Counted from the first letter of the stretch, positions 18,330-27,215 are shown. The stretch is 64,000 nt of DNA from Streptomyces echinatus (GCF_014203595.1 NZ_JACHJK010000002.1:1-64000); one strand, 5' to 3'. Notes: generated by a model from the sequence alone, not told the origin. Numbers and translations are program-made.

Positions 18330-18370
18330 CACAGGGCACGGACGACTTCGATCCGAATCAGGAGACTTCG

Positions 18371-18622
18371 ATGGACAACTGGCGCACTCACGCCGCTTGC
18401 CGACACGAGGACCCCGATCTGTTCTTCCCGATCGGCACCACCGGGCCCGCCCAGGTGCAGGCCCAGCAGGCCAAGGCGGTGTGCGGGCGATGCCCGGTCC
18501 GCGAACAGTGCCTCGACTGGGCGCTGGACACGGGACAGAGCATCGGCGTCTGGGGCGGTACGACGGAGTTGGAGCGGCGCGCGCTGCGGCGCCGGGCACG
18601 CTCGCGCCCGCGCTCCGGCTGA
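18371..18622 (+). CDS. WhiB-like iron-sulfur transcription regulator (WblE-like)
   Basis: The product is 83 residues with the four [4Fe-4S] cysteines C10, C38, C41 and C47 (C-x2-C-x5-C at the end), the GVWGG turn (59-63) and a basic C-terminal tail RRALRRRARSRP for DNA contact. The order and spacing, with FFPIGTTGPA after the first Cys, resemble WblE. Wbl proteins bind the principal sigma factor region 4 and tune transcription in development or stress. ATG 18371 has GGAG 6 bases upstream. It converges with the histidine kinase gene. Confidence 0.93.
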   Translation: MDNWRTHAACRHEDPDLFFPIGTTGPAQVQAQQAKAVCGRCPVREQCLDWALDTGQSIGVWGGTTELERRALRRRARSRPRSG

Positions 18623-18658
18623 CCGGGCTCGGCCGGCCGGCTCCGGTACGGGCAGCCC

Positions 18659-20614
18659 TCAGGCCTCGTCGGCGGACGGCGCCATGGCCGGCAGCCGCAG
18701 CGTGAACACCGCGCCCGCCCCCGGCTCGCTCGCGGCCGCGGCCGTGCCGCCGTGCGCGGCGACCAGATGGCGGACGATCGGCAGCCCCAGGCCGCTGCCG
18801 CCGGTACGGCGGCTGCGGGACTTCTCCGCACGCCAGAACCGCTCGAACACGTGCGGCAGGTCCTCGGCGGCGAGGCCCGAGCCGGTGTCGGCGACGGTGA
18901 GGACGACGTCGTCCCCGTCCCGGCGGGCGGCCAGGGTGACGGTGCCGTCGGCGGGGGTGTGCCGCAGCGCGTTGGAGACCAGGTTTCCGAGGGCCTGCCG
19001 CATCCGCACCGGGTCGGCGTCCAGCCAAACGGCTTCGCCGGTCTCGGTGCGCAGGGCGACCCCGGCAGCGTCGGCGGCGACATGGTGGGCCGCGGCGACC
19101 TGGTCGAGCAGGTCACCGGCCCGCAGCGGCTCACGGTGCAGGCGCAGCGTCCCGGCGTCTGCCGCGGCCAGGTCCTGGAGGTCGTCGATGATCCGCTGGA
19201 GCACGAGCGCCTCCTCGTGCAGCGAGTCCAGCAGCGCCGGGTCGGGGTCGACGACGCCGTCCCGGACGACCTCCAGCCATCCCCGGATGTTGGTGAGCGG
19301 GCTGCGCAGCTCGTGCGCGATGTCGCTGACCATGGCCTTGCGCTGCGCCTCCAGACGCTCGCGCCGTTCGGCCAGGCCGTTGAACGCCTCGGCGAGGATG
19401 CCGGTCTCGTCCCGGGTGGTCACCGGCACCCGCACATGCAGCTCCGGCGGCTGCTGCGCGGCCACGGTGAGCGCGCGCAGGGGCCGCACCAGCCGGACGG
19501 CGACGACGGCGGTCACGGCGACGGTCACGGCGAGAACCAGCCCGGCCACGCCGACGACCTTGCCCTTGTTGGCCGTCGACATGTCGAACCGGGCCGGGTT
19601 CTGGTCGCCGATACCGAGGAACAGCTCGGCCGCCGGGGCGACGTAGGGCTCCAGCTGAGTGCGGCGGGCGGTCTGGACGCAGTCCTGGGCCGTCCGCTCC
19701 ACCTCGCGGGTGGCGACCTTGGCGGCGTACTTGCCGAGCAGGTAGCCGCCGCCGAACGGGTCCTTGCCGGTGGGGTCGAAGGTGAGGAACAGCCGCCCGC
19801 CCAGATGCACTCCGGCCTGTTCCAGGCAGGGCCGGGCGAGTTCCGACAGCGCGTCCAGGGCCCTCCGTTCCGTCGGCGTGGGGGCGTTGAGCTCGCCGTC
19901 CTCGCACACCGTCGCGCCGTAGTCGGCCGGGTCGGCGTCGTCCGGCGTGGTGACCACCGGCCGCCCGTTCGTGATCCGTACGACAGTGGGCCGCAGGCCG
20001 TGACGTTCGTAGCACCGCCGGCGCTTGACGGCCAGCGCGTCCAGCCCGGCGCGTTCCTTCGCCGTCAGCCGGTAGGGGCCCTCCACGCGCGGGTCGATGC
20101 CGCTGAGCTGGGCGCCGCTCTCGGTGTAGGTGTCGGTGCGCAGCGGGTCGACGGTGGCGGCGGGCCGGGGCGGCAGCGGGGTGCCGCGGGACGCGGAGTC
20201 GGTGACGAAGGCGCGGTCGGCGGTGGTGAGGGCGATCCGGCGTCCGGTGCGGGCGGCCAGCTCCCGGACGGTGTGCCGGACGCCCGACCAGTCGGAGTGG
20301 GTGGCGGCGTAGCCGCTCAGCTCGGCGAGGATGCGGTTGTCGGCGGCCAGGTCCTGGCCCTGCTCCTCCTTGAGGGCGCTGGTGGTGGTGGTCACCGCGA
20401 GCCAGGCGGTGGCCGCGACCGAGCAGACGGCGATCAGCGCGGAGACGGACAGCAGCCGGACGAGCAGCCGTTTGCGCAGCGGGATCCGCCGCTTCACGGG
20501 CGCCGGCCGGCCGGCTCGCGGCCGGCCGCGCACCTCGGCGTCCGGCCGGTCCGGCCGCGGGTTCCCGCTCCGCTCGGCCGCCCGCCCGCCGGCCCCGGGC
20601 TCCCGGCGTCTCAC
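18659..20614 (-). CDS. Two-component sensor histidine kinase
   Basis: The product is 651 residues. A basic N-terminus precedes membrane helix 1 (about 50-72), then an extracytoplasmic sensor of roughly 250 residues with four Cys (in RRCYER, TVCEDG, RPCLEQ and QDCVQT) that could form disulfides. Helix 2 follows (GLVLAVTVAVTAVVAV), then HAMP. The kinase core has the H-box MVSDIAHELRSPLTNIRGW, N-box LGNLVSNALRHTP, and G1/F/G2 boxes VADTGSGL and TGGSGLGLPIVRHLV. The GTG start overlaps the TGA of the response regulator by 4 bases, so the two are co-translated. The signal is unknown; a redox or cell-envelope cue is a guess from the Cys pairs and the next gene. Confidence 0.93.
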   Translation of the reverse strand: MRRREPGAGGRAAERSGNPRPDRPDAEVRGRPRAGRPAPVKRRIPLRKRLLVRLLSVSALIAVCSVAATAWLAVTTTTSALKEEQGQDLAADNRILAELSGYAATHSDWSGVRHTVRELAARTGRRIALTTADRAFVTDSASRGTPLPPRPAATVDPLRTDTYTESGAQLSGIDPRVEGPYRLTAKERAGLDALAVKRRRCYERHGLRPTVVRITNGRPVVTTPDDADPADYGATVCEDGELNAPTPTERRALDALSELARPCLEQAGVHLGGRLFLTFDPTGKDPFGGGYLLGKYAAKVATREVERTAQDCVQTARRTQLEPYVAPAAELFLGIGDQNPARFDMSTANKGKVVGVAGLVLAVTVAVTAVVAVRLVRPLRALTVAAQQPPELHVRVPVTTRDETGILAEAFNGLAERRERLEAQRKAMVSDIAHELRSPLTNIRGWLEVVRDGVVDPDPALLDSLHEEALVLQRIIDDLQDLAAADAGTLRLHREPLRAGDLLDQVAAAHHVAADAAGVALRTETGEAVWLDADPVRMRQALGNLVSNALRHTPADGTVTLAARRDGDDVVLTVADTGSGLAAEDLPHVFERFWRAEKSRSRRTGGSGLGLPIVRHLVAAHGGTAAAASEPGAGAVFTLRLPAMAPSADEA

Positions 20615-21318
20615 GGCCGGGTGCCGCTCAGCTTGTAGCCGACGCCGAACACCGTCAGCAGCCGCACCGGGCGGCGCGGATCGGCCTCGACCTTGCGGCG
20701 CAGGTTCATGATGTGCACGTCGACGGCCCGTTCGGTGGAGGCCCGGTCGAAACCGCGGGTGCGGTGCAGCAGTTGCCGCCGGGTGAAGACACGGTCCGGC
20801 TCGCCCGCCATGGCCAGCAGGATCTGGAACTCGGCGGGCGTGCAGTCCACGGGTGCGCCGTCGCAGCGCACCTCGTGCCGCACCGGGTCGACGCTGATCC
20901 CGCCGGCGCGTACGACGGGGTCGTCGTCCCGGGCGCCGGCGCCCCGTCCGCCGCGCCTGAGGACCGTACGGATGCGGGCCATCAGCTCGCGCGGGCTGTA
21001 CGGCTTGGTCATGTAGTCGTCGGCCCCGAGTTCCAGGCCGAGCAGCACGTCGTCCTCGGCGGAGCGGGCGGTGAGCATCACCACCGGTATGCCGGGCTGT
21101 TCCGCGTCACCGCGCAGGGCCCGGCACACGCCGAAGCCGTCGACGACCGGAAGCATGAGGTCGAGGACGACGAGGTCGGGGCTCAGCCGGCGGGCCGCGT
21201 CGAGCGCCGCCGCGCCGTCGTGCACCACCGTCGCGCTGTGCCCCTCGGCCAGCAGCGACCGGCGGATCAGCTCGGCCTGCTTCTCGTCGTCCTCGGCGAC
21301 CAGCACGTGTGCGCACAT
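20611..21318 (-). CDS. OmpR/PhoB-type response regulator
   Basis: The product is 235 residues. The receiver domain has the acidic pocket VAEDDEKQ, phosphoacceptor Asp in LVVLDLMLP, TAR (switch Thr) and KPYSPREL (Lys). The C-terminal winged helix reads VDCTPAEFQILLAMAGEPDRVFTRRQLL ... VDVHIMNLRRKVE. It is the cognate partner of the overlapping histidine kinase gene and should be its transcriptional output. It is the first gene of the pair. The L,D-transpeptidase gene ends 22 bases upstream on the same strand, so they may be co-transcribed. Confidence 0.95.
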   Translation of the reverse strand: MCAHVLVAEDDEKQAELIRRSLLAEGHSATVVHDGAAALDAARRLSPDLVVLDLMLPVVDGFGVCRALRGDAEQPGIPVVMLTARSAEDDVLLGLELGADDYMTKPYSPRELMARIRTVLRRGGRGAGARDDDPVVRAGGISVDPVRHEVRCDGAPVDCTPAEFQILLAMAGEPDRVFTRRQLLHRTRGFDRASTERAVDVHIMNLRRKVEADPRRPVRLLTVFGVGYKLSGTRP

Positions 21319-21339
21319 GAGTTCGGATTCTATGACCTG

Positions 21340-22074
21340 TCAGCGGGCGAGCCAGTCCGCGTGGCCCATGACCACGACCGGGTGCCGGGCCGGGTCCAGG
21401 GTGCGCAGGAGGTCCTTCATATGGGTCTTGGCGACGCTGACGCAGCCGTGGGTGGGCCCGCCGTGGTCGACGTGCAGCCATACGCCGCCGCCGCGCTTCG
21501 GGCCGAGGGGCCGGGTCCAGTCCAGGGGCGAGGTGCCGGGCTCGCGGTTGTAGTCGATGGCGACGACGTAGTCGAAGGAGCCCTCCAGCGGTTCGCCCTC
21601 GAAGCCGGTGCCGGGCGAGTGGAAACCGCCGGAGTGGTGGTACGGGAGCCTGCTGCCGGGGTCCGGGAGCAGGCCGCCGGCGTCGGAGAGGGTGTAGACG
21701 CCGAGCGGGGAGCGCAGGTCGCCGATCATGTGGTGGGCGCTCCAGCCGCGCAGCGCGTTGTGGGCGGGCCAGGCGGGTCCCGGCTGCCAGCCGTCGGCGG
21801 TGCGCTGGTGCAGGACGGCCGTGCAGAGCGGGGAGTCCGGGCCGCGTCCGGTGACGACGACGGCCTGCCCGCAGCGCTCGGGTATGTCCGCCAGCCGCTC
21901 GGGGCCGAGGCCGGGTATGCCCCGCGGTGCCGGCTCCGTGGACGTCTCGGGGGTGGGCGCCGGCGCCGGACGGCGCGGTGACGTCCGGCGCTCGGTCGCC
22001 TCGGCTCCGCCGCCGCAGCCGGTGAGCAGCAGCGGGGAGGCGAGGAGTGCGACGGCGGTTCTGCGTTGGATCAT
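21340..22074 (-). CDS. Lipoprotein L,D-transpeptidase family (YkuD)
   Basis: The product is 244 residues with a lipoprotein signal MIQRRTAVALLASPLLLTGC (lipobox LLTGC, Cys 20), a Thr/Pro-rich linker, and a YkuD domain ending with HVDHGGPTHGCVSVAKTHM, where His and Cys of HG-x2-THGC are the catalytic pair. The enzyme would act outside the membrane on peptidoglycan, or at least has the fold of L,D-transpeptidases. The middle (LRGWSAHHMIGDLRSPLGVYTLSDAGG) matches secreted Streptomyces members of unknown role. It lies just upstream of the two-component pair on the same strand. Confidence 0.88.
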   Translation of the reverse strand: MIQRRTAVALLASPLLLTGCGGGAEATERRTSPRRPAPAPTPETSTEPAPRGIPGLGPERLADIPERCGQAVVVTGRGPDSPLCTAVLHQRTADGWQPGPAWPAHNALRGWSAHHMIGDLRSPLGVYTLSDAGGLLPDPGSRLPYHHSGGFHSPGTGFEGEPLEGSFDYVVAIDYNREPGTSPLDWTRPLGPKRGGGVWLHVDHGGPTHGCVSVAKTHMKDLLRTLDPARHPVVVMGHADWLAR

Positions 22075-22167
22075 GGGTCGACCTTGGCCGACAGTTGTTG
22101 GGAAGTGGTCAGGGCCCGGGCCGCCCGGATGCGGTCGGCGCGCGGGTCGTCCGGAAGTGGTGCCGCC

Positions 22168-23577
22168 TCAGGCGCTGTTCGGCTTGCCCGGCGTGTACAG
22201 CCAGGTCTGGAACAGCCCCTTGAGCGGTTTCCCCGACTTCGCCTCGGCAAGCCTGACGAACTGTGCCGTCGTACCGTGCCCGCCGCGGTGGCCGGCCGCC
22301 CAGGAGCGCAGGATCAGGAGGAAGTCCCGGTCGCCGACGGCCCGGCGCAGCTCGTGCAGGGCCATCGCGCCGCGCGCGTAGACGGGCGTGCCGAAGAGCC
22401 GGGCGCCGCTGCCCGGGTCGCCGGGCGGGTAGGCCCACAGACCGTCGCCGGCGGGCCGGGCGTAGAGGGCGTCGAAGGTCCGCTGGGCGCTGTCACCGCC
22501 GTGCTGCTCGGCGTAGAGCCACTCGGCGTAGGTCGCGAAGCCCTCGTTGAGCCATATGTCCTTCCAGGCGGTGAGGGAGACGGAGTCGCCGAACCACTGG
22601 TGGGCGCTCTCGTGGACGAGGGTGTCGAGCGTGGGTGCGGAGTCGTAGAGCGGCCGGGTCTGGGTCTCCAGGGCATAGCCGACGTCGGGGGCGTGGTCGA
22701 CGATCGAGCCGGCGGCCCGGAACGGGTACGGCCCGAACAGCCGGCTTTCCCACTCCAGGACGGCGGGCAGCCGCTTCAGTACGGGTGCGGCGGCGCGCGC
22801 CTCGCGGGCGTCCACGGCGTTGTACACCTGGATGCCGTCGCGGGTGGTGTACCGCTCGACCCGGAATCGGCCGATGGTGGCGGTGGCCAGGTAGGCGGCC
22901 ATGGGCTGGGTCTCGCGCCAGCGGAAGGTGGTCCGGCCGTGGGCGGTGCGCTGTCCGAGCAGGATGCCGTTGGCGACGGCGGTGCGACCTCGCGGCACGG
23001 TGATCGTGAAGTCGTACGACGCCTTGTCCTTGGGGTGGCCGTTGACGGGGAACCAGGTCATGGCGCCCTGCGGCTCGCCCGCGACGAACGCGCCGTCGTC
23101 GGTGGGGATCCAGCCGTCCGCCGAGCCGTCGGGGTCGGTGACCGGCTTCGGGGTGCCGTGGTAGGCGACCCTGACGCGGAACGGCTGTCCTGCGCGCAGG
23201 GCCCGGCGCGGGGTGACGACCAGTTCCTGGCCGTCGCGCCGGAAGGCCGCCGCCCGGTGGTCGACGGTGACGGCGGTGACCGTCAGGCCCTTCAGGTCGA
23301 GGTCGAAACGGGTGAGCCGTTCGGTGGCGCGGGCGGAGAGTTCCGCCGTGGCGTCCAGGCGGCGGGAGGCGGTGTCGTAGCGGAGCGTCAGACCGTAGTG
23401 GCGGACGTGGTATCCGCCGTTGCCGCTGAGCGGGAAGTACGGGTCGCCCGCTCCGGACCCGCCGGTGCCGCCCGGCGCCGCGGGTCCGGCGGCGCCCAGG
23501 AGGGCCGCCACGGCGACGGGGACGGTGGCGAGGGCGGTGGTACGGCGGCGCGCGGGCTGTCTGCGGGGTGGCGTCAC
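22168..23577 (-). CDS. Secreted M1-family metallopeptidase
   Basis: The product is 469 residues with an N-terminal signal sequence (RRQPARRRTTALATVPVAVAALLGAAGPAAPG). The M1 catalytic zinc site is HESAHQW with the third ligand in NEGFATYAEW 18 residues later, and the exopeptidase motif appears as GAMTW rather than GAMEN. It is shorter than full aminopeptidase N (about 850 residues) and lacks the C-terminal helical domain, which is usual for this secreted actinobacterial subgroup. It likely cleaves peptides outside the cell. The start follows GAGGAGCG. Confidence 0.9.
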   Translation of the reverse strand: MTPPRRQPARRRTTALATVPVAVAALLGAAGPAAPGGTGGSGAGDPYFPLSGNGGYHVRHYGLTLRYDTASRRLDATAELSARATERLTRFDLDLKGLTVTAVTVDHRAAAFRRDGQELVVTPRRALRAGQPFRVRVAYHGTPKPVTDPDGSADGWIPTDDGAFVAGEPQGAMTWFPVNGHPKDKASYDFTITVPRGRTAVANGILLGQRTAHGRTTFRWRETQPMAAYLATATIGRFRVERYTTRDGIQVYNAVDAREARAAAPVLKRLPAVLEWESRLFGPYPFRAAGSIVDHAPDVGYALETQTRPLYDSAPTLDTLVHESAHQWFGDSVSLTAWKDIWLNEGFATYAEWLYAEQHGGDSAQRTFDALYARPAGDGLWAYPPGDPGSGARLFGTPVYARGAMALHELRRAVGDRDFLLILRSWAAGHRGGHGTTAQFVRLAEAKSGKPLKGLFQTWLYTPGKPNSA

Positions 23578-23743
23578 ATGCGCTCCTCGGGGAATGACCG
23601 GTGATCGACTGGCCGTCAGACTAGGGGCGGCGGTGCCCGGGGTTCCCCCTTGTTCCGGTCAAGTCATGCCGCGTCGCCGCCCGGTGGGCGCGGCGGAGCG
23701 CAGTACGCTCGCACCACCGTCCCCGACCCGGAAGGTCCCTGCC

Positions 23744-24091
23744 GTGAGTGTGCGCGTGCGCCGGATCTACGACCCGCCCGAGTCCGACGACGGCCTGCGC
23801 GTGCTGGTCGACCGGCTGTGGCCGCGCGGCCTCGCCAAGGACGCGGCGCGGATCGACGAGTGGCCCAAGGGGCTGACGCCGTCGAGCGAGCTGCGCACCT
23901 GGTACCACGGCGGCGGCTCGTACGAGGAGTTCCGCAGCCGGTACGAGGCGGAACTGGACGCGCCGCAGGCCGCCGAACTCCTCGACGGCCTGCGGAAGTC
24001 GGCCCGCGAGGGGCGCGTGACACTGCTGACGGCGTCGAAGAAGCCGGAGCAGAGCCACGCGACGGTGCTCGCCGGGCTGCTGGAGGACTGA
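23744..24091 (+). CDS. DUF488 family protein
   Basis: The product is 115 residues and begins SVRVRRIYDPPESDDGLRVLVDRLWPRGLAKDAARIDEWPKGLTPS, the signature of DUF488 (YeaO-like). The fold is small and alpha/beta with conserved R and D residues; the biochemical role is unknown. GTG 23744 was chosen because GAAGG lies 9 bases upstream and the family starts here. The longer in-frame extension overlaps the divergent M1 peptidase gene and reads poorly. Confidence 0.88.
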   Translation: MSVRVRRIYDPPESDDGLRVLVDRLWPRGLAKDAARIDEWPKGLTPSSELRTWYHGGGSYEEFRSRYEAELDAPQAAELLDGLRKSAREGRVTLLTASKKPEQSHATVLAGLLED

Positions 24092-24106
24092 GCCGGGGAA
24101 CCGGGT

Positions 24107-25780
24107 TCAGGCGGTCTGCTTCGCGGCCGCACGCCCCGCGGCCCGCCCCGAGAACAGGCAGCCGCCGAGGAAGGTGCCCTCCAGCGCGTTGTAGCCGTGC
24201 ACACCGCCGCCGCCGAACCCGGCCACCTCACCCGCCGCGTACAGCCCCTCGACCGGGGTGCCGTCGGCGCCGAGGGCGCGGGAGTCCAGGTCGGTCTGGA
24301 TGCCGCCGAGGGTCTTGCGGGTCAGCACCCGCAGCCGGACCGCGATGAGGGGGCCCGCGGCCGGGTCGAGGACGCGGTGCGGGGCGGCGACCCGGCCGAG
24401 CCGGTCGCCGATGTAGCGGCGGGCGTTGCGGATGCCCTGGACCTGGGAGTCCTTGCTGTAGGGGTTGGCGATCTGCAGGTCGCGGGCCTCGATCTGGCGG
24501 CGCACCTCGGACGCGTCCAGCAGCGGCTTGCCGGTCAGGCCGTTCATCTTCTCGACCAGCTGCTCCAGGCTGCCCGCGGTGACGAAGTCCGCGCCCTTGT
24601 CGAGGAAGGCCTGCACGGGGGCCGGGGCGCCCTTGCCGAGCAGCCGGTCACGCAGTACGGCCTTGCGGTCCTTGGCGGTGATGTCGGGGTTCTGCTCGGA
24701 GCCGGAGAGCGCGAACTCCTTCTCGATGATCTTCCGGGTGAGGACGAACCAGGAGTGGTCGTGTCCGGCGATGTCCTCGGTGGTGCGCAGGTGTTCGAGC
24801 GTGCCCAGGGTGTCGTAGCCGGGCAGGCAGGGGTCGGGCAGCCGGCGGCCGAGGGCGTCCAGCCAGACGGAGGACGGCCCGGGCAGGATGCGGATGCCGT
24901 GGCCGGCCCAGATGGGGTCCCAGTTCTGCAGGCCCTCGGTGTAGTGCCACATGCGGTCGCGGTTCACGAGCCGGACTCCGGCCTCCGCGCTGATGTCGAG
25001 CATGCGGCCGTCGACGTAGGCCGGGACGCCGGTGACCATCTCGGCGGGGGGCGTGCCGAGCCGCTCGGGCCAGTAGCGGCGGACGATGTCGTGGTTGGCG
25101 CCGATGCCTCCGGTGGTGACGACGACGGCCTGGGCGGTCAGCTCGAAGTCGCCGGCGCGGTCGCGGCTGGAGGCGACACCGCGCGGGGAGTCGTCGGGGG
25201 CGAGGACGGTGCCGCGGACGCCGCGTGCCGTGCCGTCCTCGATGACCAGCTCGTCCACCTGGTGGCGATGGTGGAAGGTGAGCAGCCCGTCCCGGGCGGC
25301 CTGCCGGGCGTACCGGACGAACGGCTCGACGACTCCGGTGCCGGTGCCCCAGGCGATGTGGAAGCGGGGCACGGAGTTGCCGTGTCCGTCCGCCCGCAGG
25401 TCGCCGCGCTCGGCCCAGCCGACGGTGGGGAGCAGCTCGATGCCGTGTCCCTGGAGCCAGGACCGCTTCTCACCGGCCGCGAACTCGACGTAGGCGCGGG
25501 CCCAGCGCACCGCCCAGGAGTCCTCGTCGGCGAGCCGGTCGAACTGGGCGCTGCCCTGCCAGTCGTTCCAGGCGAGGCCGAAGGAGTCCTTGATGCCGAG
25601 GCGGCGCTGCTCGGGCGAGTCGACGAGGAAGAGCCCGCCGAAGGACCAGAACGCCTGGCCGCCGAGGTTGGCGGCGTTCTCCTGGTCGACCAGGGCCACC
25701 CGGCGGCCCCGGCTGGTGAGTTCATGCGCTGCGACCAGGCCGGCGAGGCCCGCTCCGACGACGATGACGTCCGCGTCCAT
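24107..25780 (-). CDS. FAD-binding dehydrogenase, fumarate reductase/KstD-like
   Basis: The product is 557 residues. It starts with the dinucleotide fold DADVIVVGAGLAGLVAAHELTSRGRRVALVDQE and ends with VEGLYAAGEVAGFGGGGVHGYNALEGTFLGGCLFSGRAAG, the FAD-ribityl segment of the FAD_binding_2 family. It belongs to the cytosolic flavoprotein group related to fumarate reductase and 3-ketosteroid dehydrogenases. The substrate is unknown; dehydrogenation of a ring or enoyl compound is a reasonable guess. It lies 49 bases downstream of a TetR gene on the same strand, so regulator and enzyme form an operon controlled by twin operators at 26479-26511. Confidence 0.9.
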   Translation of the reverse strand: MDADVIVVGAGLAGLVAAHELTSRGRRVALVDQENAANLGGQAFWSFGGLFLVDSPEQRRLGIKDSFGLAWNDWQGSAQFDRLADEDSWAVRWARAYVEFAAGEKRSWLQGHGIELLPTVGWAERGDLRADGHGNSVPRFHIAWGTGTGVVEPFVRYARQAARDGLLTFHHRHQVDELVIEDGTARGVRGTVLAPDDSPRGVASSRDRAGDFELTAQAVVVTTGGIGANHDIVRRYWPERLGTPPAEMVTGVPAYVDGRMLDISAEAGVRLVNRDRMWHYTEGLQNWDPIWAGHGIRILPGPSSVWLDALGRRLPDPCLPGYDTLGTLEHLRTTEDIAGHDHSWFVLTRKIIEKEFALSGSEQNPDITAKDRKAVLRDRLLGKGAPAPVQAFLDKGADFVTAGSLEQLVEKMNGLTGKPLLDASEVRRQIEARDLQIANPYSKDSQVQGIRNARRYIGDRLGRVAAPHRVLDPAAGPLIAVRLRVLTRKTLGGIQTDLDSRALGADGTPVEGLYAAGEVAGFGGGGVHGYNALEGTFLGGCLFSGRAAGRAAAKQTA

Positions 25781-25829
25781 GGCGTCCGTGTCCTTCCCTA
25801 GGGGTGCTCGTGACTGGCCCGTTCCAGGG

Positions 25830-26459
25830 CTATGAGGGGGTGCGGCTGCCGTCCGTCAGCAGCGCGGTGAGCAGCTGTTTGAGCCAGGTCCTGGCGGCCT
25901 CGACGTCCCGGTCCAGCAGCAGTTGGGTGGTGACGCCGTCGTACGCGGCGACCACGGCGTGCGCGGCGCCCTCCGCGTCGCCCAGGACGGCGGGCAGCGC
26001 GGTGTGGCCGCGGGCCCTCAGGAGCCGGTCGGCGACGGCCTCCCGGAGCCGGGCGCGGTGGTCGAGGAGGGTCCGGGCGACGGCCGGGTCACGGGCGGCG
26101 TGCACCAGGAAGTCGGTCTTCACCAGCAGCCAGTCCACGTCGAGCAGCAGCGCCTCGGTGACCCGGTCCACGGCGGCGGGCACGTCCAGGTCGGGGCCGT
26201 CCTGGGCGAGCGCGTCGGCCACCTGGGCCGCGATGAGGTCGGCGCGGTCCCGGTACAGGGCGAAGAACAGCTCGTCCAGGGTGGCGAAGTTGGAGTAGAA
26301 GGCGCCCCGGCTGAAGCCGGCCGCCTCGCAGACCTCCTCGATGGAGACCCGTCCGAAGCCCTTGGCCGCGAACACGGCGAACGCGGCGTCGAGCAGCCGG
26401 GCCCGGGTGCGGACCCGGCGCCGGGTGACGCGTCTGGGTGTCTCTTCGGTCGGTTCCAC
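25830..26459 (-). CDS. TetR-family transcriptional regulator
   Basis: The product is 209 residues. The N-terminal helix-turn-helix reads RARLLDAAFAVFAAKGFGRVSIEEVCEAAGFSRGAFYSNFATLDELFFALY, followed by a helical ligand-binding domain (TetR_C-like). GTG 26459 was chosen because GGAGG lies 9 bases upstream; codons further upstream lie in the operator region. Two identical-arm palindromes immediately upstream are its probable binding sites, giving autorepression together with control of the FAD dehydrogenase gene and perhaps the divergent alkB. Confidence 0.93.
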   Translation of the reverse strand: MEPTEETPRRVTRRRVRTRARLLDAAFAVFAAKGFGRVSIEEVCEAAGFSRGAFYSNFATLDELFFALYRDRADLIAAQVADALAQDGPDLDVPAAVDRVTEALLLDVDWLLVKTDFLVHAARDPAVARTLLDHRARLREAVADRLLRARGHTALPAVLGDAEGAAHAVVAAYDGVTTQLLLDRDVEAARTWLKQLLTALLTDGSRTPS

Positions 26460-26478
26460 CGGTGCCGGCCTCCATTTC

Positions 26479-26494
26479 GATACACGAATGTATC
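26479..26494. promoter_or_regulatory. TetR operator 1
   Basis: GATACA-CGAA-TGTATC is a perfect 6-bp inverted repeat with a 4-bp centre, located 20 bases upstream of the TetR start codon. It is one of two copies with the same arms. Confidence 0.8.
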
Positions 26495-26495
26495 G

Positions 26496-26511
26496 GATAC
26501 ACCGCTGTATC
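26496..26511. promoter_or_regulatory. TetR operator 2
   Basis: GATACA-CCGC-TGTATC has the same arms as operator 1 and is offset by 17 bp. The tandem arrangement suggests two dimers bound in the space between the TetR and alkB genes. Confidence 0.8.
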
Positions 26512-26585
26512 AAAAGCCCCTGGGAAGCCACGGACGCCCCCCCGTCGAATGGAACGTACTTTCGATTCGGGAGTACGCTGGGTCC

Positions 26586-27215
26586 ATGGCCACGCACCTC
26601 CAGGGCTCCCTGTTCGACCAGACCGACGAGCTACGGCTCGGCCCGCTGGACGGGCTGCGCCGCACCGAGCTGGGCGCGGGCGCCTGGATCGACGTCCTGC
26701 CGGGCTGGCTGAGCGGGGCCGACACGCTGTTCGAACAGCTGGCGTCGGACGTGCCGTGGCGGGCGGAGCGCCGCAAGATGTACGACAACGTGGTCGCCGT
26801 GCCCCGGCTGCTGGCCCACTACGGGGCGCGGGACCCGCTCCCCCACCCCGTGCTGGACGAGGCCCGCGCCGCCCTGTCCCGGCACTACGCGGACGAACTG
26901 GGCGAGCCGTTCACCACCGCGGGACTGTGCTTCTACCGTGACGGCCGGGACAGCGTGGCCTGGCACGGGGACCGCATAGGGCGAGGCGCCCGCGAGGACA
27001 CCATGGTCGCGATCCTGTCGGTCGGCGCGCCCCGGGACCTGCTGCTGCGCCCGGCCGGCGGAGGCGGCGCCACGCTGCGCCGGCCCCTCGGCCACGGCGA
27101 CCTCATCGTGATGGGCGGCTCCTGCCAGCGCACCTGGGAGCACTGCGTCCCGAAGACCGGCCGGGCCACGGGTCCCCGCATCAGCATCCAGTTCCGGCCG
27201 CAGGGCGTGCGCTGA
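26586..27215 (+). CDS. alkB: Alpha-ketoglutarate-dependent dioxygenase, AlkB family
   Basis: The product is 209 residues. The 2-oxoglutarate/iron site is visible as WHGDRIG (HxD), the distal His in CQRTWEHCVPK, and the RxxxxxR pair in GPRISIQFRPQG. AlkB proteins remove methyl groups from alkylated bases in DNA or RNA by oxidation. The ATG follows GGGAGTACGCTGGGTCC. It diverges from the TetR gene and shares a 126-base intergenic region with it, so TetR could affect it. It stands alone, without ada or alkA. Confidence 0.92.
   Translation: MATHLQGSLFDQTDELRLGPLDGLRRTELGAGAWIDVLPGWLSGADTLFEQLASDVPWRAERRKMYDNVVAVPRLLAHYGARDPLPHPVLDEARAALSRHYADELGEPFTTAGLCFYRDGRDSVAWHGDRIGRGAREDTMVAILSVGAPRDLLLRPAGGGGATLRRPLGHGDLIVMGGSCQRTWEHCVPKTGRATGPRISIQFRPQGVR

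Larger units (their letters stand above)
17957..18370. other. Intergenic region upstream of whiB-like gene
   Basis: This 414-base gap has no convincing gene. Its left two thirds are very GC-rich and unstructured by eye. The last 130 bases before the WhiB gene contain a perfect 2x17-bp tandem repeat (18249-18282) and a pair of 10-bp direct repeats (18309-18329), which look like regulatory sequence. Confidence 0.6.

Noticed and set aside
26520..26585. A LexA/SOS-type box upstream of alkB
   Set aside because: CGAAT and ATTCG fragments are present, but spacing does not fit the CGAAC-N4-GTTCG consensus.
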